Assembly: GCA_036925085.1 (NCBI GenBank)
Contig: JAUPFP010000007.1
Span: forward strand, 6,434,228 to 6,498,227
Direction: 5' to 3'
Length of the DNA stretch: 64,000 nt
Source of the DNA: Brachycybe producta
Taxonomy: Eukaryota > Arthropoda > Diplopoda > Playtdesmida > Andrognathidae
Numbering within the stretch: the stretch's first letter is position 1; each line of letters begins with the position of its first letter. The position numbers and the translations under genes are program-made. This document shows, piece by piece, positions 58,580 through 64,000 of the stretch. The notes beneath the pieces were generated by a model. The model was not told the origin of the DNA, ran no database searches, and saw nothing but the letters and a program-made list of their open reading frames with translations.

Positions 58580-60173
58580 ATTCCTCTTTGGTTGTTTGCA
58601 TTCGCGGGAGAAGTGTCCTAGTTGTCCACATTAATAGCAGGTGGCCTTGCTCTTGTCGATGGTCGTTACCGGCACATCGCGGCGAGGGCCAGGGGCCGAG
58701 CTTCTTGGAGCTTGTGGACCCCCTGATTTAGGTTGTGGAGCAGTGTAGGATCTTCTCGCATTTGGTTGTCTAGATCGGTTGTCTCGAGGAGCTGGTGCGG
58801 TCACCGCATGTTGCTCCCCATCGGGTTTAGTCGTTTTACTTTCTGGAAGGCCATCTACTGCTTCCGGAGCTAGTGGCCATTTGTCCTTGGAGTAGAGGAT
58901 CGCTTCCATTCTTAGTACAGCTTCTTTAAAGGAGCTGAATGAATGAGTTGGGGCGGAGTCCACTGCATCTTGGATCGTCGGATGGAGCGAGCGTCGGAGC
59001 TGATTGATTCGGAGTTCGTCGGACAATTCAGGATAAATTTTGTCCCCTAATTCGGCGAATTTTCAAATGAAGGCTTAAGTGCTCTCTCCTTCCTTTTGGC
59101 GTAGTTCCCAGTAGCGCTTTTCCAGTAGAGTTCGTTCGTTTGGTTTACCGAAGGCGGAGGTCATTCTCTTCCTGAGTTCAGTCCAGGTCAAGTCAGGGTG
59201 GCGATAGCGAAGTTTGCTGAGCCATGAGCGAGCTGATCCGGTGAAGCAGTTGGTTACGAAGTCCTCCTTGTGGTGGTCATCCCATCGATGCAGATTGGCA
59301 ACTTCTTCGAATTCTTCTAAGAAGGCACGGAAGGAGCCTAACCCATCGAACTTTTTAACAGAGTCGGCAGGGTGGCGGTTTCCGTACTTCTTATTGAGCT
59401 CCTCCACAGTAAGTAATCTGGGTGGTGCCCTATAGACACCATCCAGGACCTGGCCTCGCCCTATAGCGTTGGGGTTTGGCCCTTGGTCCCTGTGGCGGTG
59501 CTCTCGAGGAGGAAATTGCGGAGCATAAATGGAATTTCGGTCATAGTCGTCGAGAGGCGGACTCGGGCGGTCACCGCCGTTGTCTGACCCACTTGAGGTG
59601 TAGTCATAGTATCTAGGCTCGATGGGTCGGGGACGCGGTCGATCCGCTTCCCGATGTTGAGCCTCAGGGTAGGGTTGGTGAGCTGTTGATGTCCTCGGAG
59701 GTCCCGGAGTCATCGGATAGGTCCTCCTTGCGGGCAGTGGTTCGTAGGAACTCGTGCTTGGTCGGTGGTGGTCTATCTGTGGCTCTGGATTCGAGTATCG
59801 TTGAGGTTCGGGCTCTCGAGCGACTAGTAGACAGCTGAGTAGTCAGCTGGGTTCCCAGGGCGGACAAAAGCCTGATGATCTCGGAGAGGTCCATGTTTTC
59901 TGGCTGCGAGAGGTTTTGTTGGGGTGGCTTCGGTGTCTTCGTCTTCTTCCGCTTCGGGCGATGATCACCCTGGCTGCCGTTGGACAAGTCCGATGTATCG
60001 CTTCCCGAGAGGATGCGATGGCCTTGTCTAGGTAGCAGTGTCTGCGTAGAAGTTTGCGAAGAACGAGAAGTTTGAGAAGGTTGCGAGGGTTGAGTAGGAT
60101 CTTGGTTGAGAGGAGGGTTGTTGGAACTCTCTCCACCGTCGAGTGTTAGCTGTGGGTTGGATGCTTGGGCCAT
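58580..60173 (-). pseudogene. Broken gag of the - strand element
   Basis: It starts with ATG at 60173 in good context (A at -3, G at +4). The N-terminal 169 codons are Ser/Gln/Pro-rich and basic and end in a frame change around 59664-59713. The next frame holds the gag core (KKFDGLGSFRAFLEEFEEVA, then WLSKLRYRHPDLTW), then stops TAA (59075-59077) and TGA (59063-59065). After LRRSLHPTIQ the frame reaches a CCHC zinc knuckle (58598-58639), where a third stop, TAA 58631-58633, occupies the second position after the first Cys. The remaining Cys, His and Cys are in place. Confidence 0.85.
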
Positions 60174-61676
60174 TGTTGTCGATGGTCCAGGTAGTGGGTG
60201 TGTTTTTCGTAGTCCTAAACGATGGAGAACAGATCTGGGATGATATCGTACTGATTGTGCGATAGAGTTCGTGTCCAGGTCTGATTCCAGTGTAGGATTG
60301 AAGAAAAGGTCTTTATGATCGGCTACCGATCTAGTCTCTAGGGTTAATAACCTCTTGAAACACCACGTGGGATGATGGAAAAGAAGACCACGTGGGTAGA
60401 AGAGGCTTATAGGATGAATAAAGGTAGTAACCGGTTATTTTTCTCTTTTCGGAGCACACGGAGTGATCGGAGTGAAGAGAAAATTGGTTGGAAACCGACT
60501 TTAAATAAATGAAGCACAGAAAAAGGAGGTGAATAACCTCTAAAACCACGTGGTAAATGGTATTTAACCACGTAGATAAGAAGTTGTTCGAAGAAAGAAT
60601 AAAAAATGTACGAAAAATAAAGTTTTTACCGGCTGTCCTCTTTGCTCGGAGCAATCGGAGCTGTTGGAGTGATGAATTAAATACACTCCACGTGACTAAT
60701 AGCACAATGGAGAGAGATTCAGTCTTCAGCAGTGTAGATTGATGAGAAGAACACAGAAGGTCGGTTACCGACTTTATTTTGTAGCACAGAATGAAGAAAA
60801 ATTGATGAAAACACAAAAAAACGAAAATGTACCGGAAATAAAGTCACAAAACGATGTTTCCTCTTCTCTCAGCGTAATCGGAGCTACCGGAGCAGTGAAT
60901 TAGATACACTCCACATGGCTAATAGCACAATGGAGAGAGATTCACTTTCCAGCAGTGAAGATTTCAAGAAAGGAGAACAGATTGTCGGTTACCGACTTTA
61001 TTTGGGCACAAAAATGATGATGATGAAGTGACGAAATCGAAATAAAGTCTTGTAAGTCCACCTTTTCTCTTCTTGGAGCAGTCGGAGCTACCGGAGTGAT
61101 GTAATTGTATACACCCCACGTGGCTAACAGTACGTAAAGAGGAACAAAGACTCCTCTTTAGTAGCTGAGATGGAAGAAGAAGAAGAAAGGAATGGGTTGG
61201 TTACCGACTTTATTTTGATGAACAGTGCACAAAGAAATGATGATGACGGCTCTAAAGTTCTTGGTTGTCTCCCTTCCGTTGATGGTGGTGTCTCAATGAG
61301 GTGGGCCACGTGGTAACGAAAGGAAAAGATCCAGGAGGTGGTGGAATACACAAAAAGGTACGAAAAAACACAAAAGACGGAGATTCGTAGTTCACAGGCT
61401 GCAGTCCCGGAGTTTTCCCTCTGCCAAAGGAGGCTGACGAACAGTCTGATAATTACGAGTCTCTTGAACGAAGACAAAGAAGCACGTGGACGGAATTGTT
61501 GTTCCCTTGTGAGCCCTAGGTTAGTAGGATGGCCCCAACAATTCGTACACGTGGTTCCCACAAGTAACGAAAAACAAAAAGGACGGACGAAGAAAACACG
61601 TGGCAATTGGCGTGTTTACTTTTGGACGGACGGACGTTTCTTTACTTCACAGCGGCGAAGAAATATCTTTGAGGTA
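60174..61676 (-). repeat. Repeat-rich leader with E-box and CGGTTACCG hairpins
   Basis: The 1.5-kb untranslated leader between primer site and gag holds diverged tandem units of about 210-220 bp (compare CGGAGCTACCGGAG near 60870 and 61084, and CGGAGCTGTTGGAG near 60654). Each unit tends to carry GTCGGTTACCGAC (60760, 60984, about 61196) and CCACGTGG-type sequence. CACGTG occurs nine times: 60364, 60389, 60547, 60689, 61117, 61317, 61493, 61548 and 61597. Short ORFs here are not convincing genes. Confidence 0.75.
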
Positions 61677-61692
61677 CCCCGCACCTCCACCA
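61677..61692 (-). other. Primer binding site, tRNA-Ala type
   Basis: Two bases inside the 5' LTR, the - strand reads TGGTGGAGGTGCGGGG. Its complement CCCCGCACCTCCACCA fits a tRNA 3' end: CCA, discriminator A, acceptor strand CACCTCC. The acceptor would pair with GGGGGTG including the G3-U70 pair diagnostic of tRNA-Ala. This is from memory of tRNA-Ala sequences; the species' own tRNA is needed to count matches. Confidence 0.72.
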
Positions 61693-61694
61693 AA

Positions 61695-62256
61695 TGTAAC
61701 AATGTAGAGCTCTTGTTACGGGAGCTCAGGTGATAGACTCTTTTAGCTAGAGCGGATACCGCTTTTCGCTGGGAGAGTTTAGAATATATTACCTGAGTCC
61801 ACACTGGTGCCGGGGTCGTTCTCGTAGATATTCCTGGATTCGTAGCTGCTAGGGAAAGAATCATTTAGACAGGCGAGACGGATGATAGGTTCGTCGATAC
61901 TTGTTTATTCATGACCAACCATTAAAACATGAATAACAGAGAATGTGTTACTGTGGCGTGCTTTCGCCACTGGACCATTATATGAGTAGTTTCATAGTTT
62001 CGATAATCAGAGAATGGACCCAGAATCTATCGAAACATGGTCTTTTATACCCAGAGCCTGTGCACACCCTTTCAGGGGTACACATGCCCTGGGGACCATG
62101 CATCGACGGGTATCCATCCGCCGATACCGGAACCTGAATGTATCTTGTAGCTTTGGGGTCTCCAAGACGGAACAAAGGGGCGGAAATCCGTCCCTTACGT
62201 CCCCAGAGACCCCCAGGCTAGGGGAGGTACAAAATGGCGAAATACAGGGTGTCACA
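61695..62256 (-). repeat. 5' LTR of the - strand element
   Basis: 562 bp with TG...CA ends. U3 carries TATAAAA at 62043-62049 (- strand GGGTATAAAAGACC), about 210 bases from the LTR start, then AATAAA at 61904-61909. The mini-hairpin AGCGG-ATA-CCGCT lies at 61751-61763. Nearly identical to the 3' LTR. Confidence 0.93.
62043..62049 (-). promoter_or_regulatory. TATA box in the 5' LTR
   Basis: TATAAAA on the - strand within GGGTATAAAAGACC; position and orientation fit transcription of the element toward lower coordinates. Confidence 0.6.
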
Positions 62257-62758
62257 CTAACATTAAAGCTTATTTTAAAAGATGTCAACATGAAAACATC
62301 CGTAAGTTACTGAACTACCCCCTCTACTTTCTAAAAACAAGCTCAAATTTCTCTTAGTTTTTTCCTCCTAAACGACAGAAAAAGTCATTGAATTGTGATA
62401 GTCATACTTTATGCGCTATTTTGTGTCTTTTTATGCTGTACACTAATTAATGACGGTATAATGACAGCATTTGTCATAATACTATTTTGTAATTTGCTTT
62501 AGTGACTGTTACAAGGTTATGAGCCATTTATGTCCTATGACAGTCTTATTTTCATTCCGTAATGAGGTCCAAGAGTTCGAAGGAGAAAAAACCCACCTTA
62601 AATACTAGAATAGTAGACGAGTAAGCCTATGTTTAAAGTACTTTCCTGTACATTTCAACATTGAAGTAAAACATCTACTGTACATCAAACGACAGTTCAA
62701 AATTGTCACAAAAAAGTTTATTTTTAAAGATTTCGTCACGAAAAAAAAAATATCTTAA
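62257..62758. other. Right half of split MITE, then another MITE end
   Basis: 62263-62328 completes the MITE begun at 52562. From about 62600 a TACTAGAATAGTAGACGAG left end begins another family member, which is itself interrupted by the next element. Confidence 0.5.
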
Positions 62759-63659
62759 GAGCCTAGGTACACCGCCATCTTGTTGTTTTGAGCAGACGAC
62801 AACGAGACAAATGAGTGTTCTTATATGGTGTTACTAAAACTGAAAGAAATCGCCTCACAATCGCTCAATTCAAATACAGTAAAGCGCAAAATGCAATAAA
62901 AAGTATTGTTCTTCACGTGCTCGATTTATATAATTTTTGAAAAGGTCCTTCTATTTTTAAACAACGTTCAAAGTCGTTCGTTTTTTCAACCCCATGTTAA
63001 ATCCCATAGGATCAAAAACCGTCCCACAAACATTTGAAAAACTCTCGTTAAAACTGATTTAGAACAATAACAAAATAATTAGCACATATATTCATGTATT
63101 GGCTTCACGATGTTTCCTTTTTATAAATTTTAAAAAGGTCCTTCTATTTTTTAATAACGTTTAAAATAGTACGTTTTTTAACTCCATGTTAAGTCCCATA
63201 GGAGCAAAACACCGTCCCACAAACGTTAGAAGAACTCCCATTAAAATGATTTAGAACAACCAAAAAAAATTAGCACGTACTTACACGTGTTTATTGCCTT
63301 CAGGATTATTCCTTTTTCTAAATTTTAAAAGGGCTTTCTATTTTTAAATAACATTTAAAATCTTACGTTTTTTTAACTCCATGTTAAGTCCCATAGGACC
63401 AAAAAAACCGTCACCCAAACATTTGAAGAACTCCCATTAAAAACGACTTAGAACAATCACACAAAAATTAGCACATGCATTAATCTACTGGCTTCACGAT
63501 GTTTCCTTTTTATAAGGTTAGCACGCGAAATTATTTTTCTATTAATTATTATGTGACTTTGAACCGGGAGAAAAAACGTTAAAAAACCGTTTTTCAATCA
63601 AGAACGATCGCAGCGCCTACATTCGGAGAAATTTCGAATTAAACGATGTATCTAGCCTC
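62759..63659. mobile_element. TTAA-flanked (piggyBac-like) element, copy 2
   Basis: TTAA at 62755-62758 and 63660-63663 flanks the ends GAGCCTAGGTAC and GTATCTAGCCTC. It starts with the same CCGCCATCTTG..GTTTT as copy 1 and contains three rather than two ~190-bp internal units (starts near 62928, 63117, 63305), which accounts for 901 against 708 bp. No coding capacity. Confidence 0.68.
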
Positions 63660-63663
63660 TTAA

Positions 63664-64000
63664 ACATAAATCTGTTAATCTACTTTCTAAGAAACTTTAC
63701 ACACATTGAAATAAATAAAAACCTCGATATGTTCACCTTGTACACCTTAATATATTTGATTACAACAAGAGTTAGAAATAGAAAAAATAATCTTTTTTTT
63801 TTTCGTTCAATTTCAATTTTTTTTTAAAGTTGAACAATAATAATAAGATATTTTCTATGCAAGATTGTTTGTCGTCGTTCATTTATCGACACTTTCGTGT
63901 TAGAGAAAGAGAGAGAGCTACCCTAAGATGCACCATTTGCTATTCATAATTTATACGTGATCTCTCGAAGATGAGAACAGAATATCATCATTCTGACTCA
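63664..64000. other. Intergenic to window end
   Basis: Probable MITE right end near 63684-63700 (CTACTTTCTAAGAAAC); otherwise AT-rich with no feature. Confidence 0.45.

Larger units (their letters stand above)
52698..62256 (-). mobile_element. Non-autonomous LTR element with unknown 819-codon ORF
   Basis: Two 562-bp LTRs in direct orientation, TGTGACA...TTGTTACA on the - strand, bound 8.4 kb of internal DNA. CTAA lies before (52694-52697) and after (62257-62260), consistent with a 4-5-bp TSD. Internal order on the - strand: tRNA-Ala-type primer site, 1.5-kb repeat leader, broken gag, broken protease, a stub of the pre-RT linker (REPLRR), a 12-residue repeat, a long unknown ORF, a hairpin-rich 3' region and a polypurine tract. 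RT, RNase H and integrase are missing. It must depend on enzymes from another element. Confidence 0.9.

Overview
This window looks like 64 kb of gene-poor, AT-rich chromosomal DNA from a multicellular animal, most likely an invertebrate; I cannot name the species. The evidence is two Ty3/gypsy-type LTR retrotransposons, a solo LTR, the 3' ends of a CR1/L2-like LINE, three short Helitron-like copies, many palindromic MITEs with target-site duplications (TSDs), and abundant (TA)n, (CT)n, (AAG)n and (CA)n microsatellites. There are no operons, ribosome binding sites, bacterial promoters or CRISPR arrays. I found no convincing host protein-coding exon, rRNA or intact tRNA gene; nearly all coding capacity belongs to mobile elements.

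Layout. 1-7331: a Ty3/gypsy element on the + strand, cut by the window start inside gag. Gag and a 1,679-codon pol (protease, reverse transcriptase, RNase H, integrase) are both uninterrupted and are joined by a textbook -1 frameshift signal, followed by a polypurine tract and the 3' LTR. 7332-20133: repeat-rich intergenic DNA with an inverted-repeat MITE, a hAT-type MITE with a perfect 8-bp TSD, a LINE 3' end, two GGGCCTGGTGGGC-type elements, two Helitron-like copies and a striking array of about 31 copies of a 22-bp unit (16347-17029). 20134-20940: a solo LTR of the same family as the first element. 20947-52561: intergenic DNA with three more copies of the hAT-type MITE, a TTAA-flanked element nested in another MITE, several more inverted-repeat elements, a third Helitron-like copy and long microsatellites. 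52698-62256: a 9,559-bp LTR element on the - strand with two 562-bp LTRs differing at only four positions. 62257-64000: the other half of the MITE that this element interrupted, and a second TTAA-flanked element.

The - strand element is the most unusual object. It has a primer binding site matching a tRNA-Ala 3' end and a polypurine tract. Its gag and protease are broken by stops and frameshifts, and reverse transcriptase, RNase H and integrase are absent. The place where they should be holds a long open frame (819 codons from its first ATG) that I cannot assign to any family. The near-identical LTRs beside long-broken reading frames suggest a non-autonomous lineage copied in trans. The element also carries at least 18 mini-hairpins with the core CGG-NNN-CCG, in its LTRs, leader and coding parts, plus two other hairpin families in its 3' region and nine CACGTG sites in its leader. 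This dispersed-palindrome organisation is the best candidate here for something undescribed.
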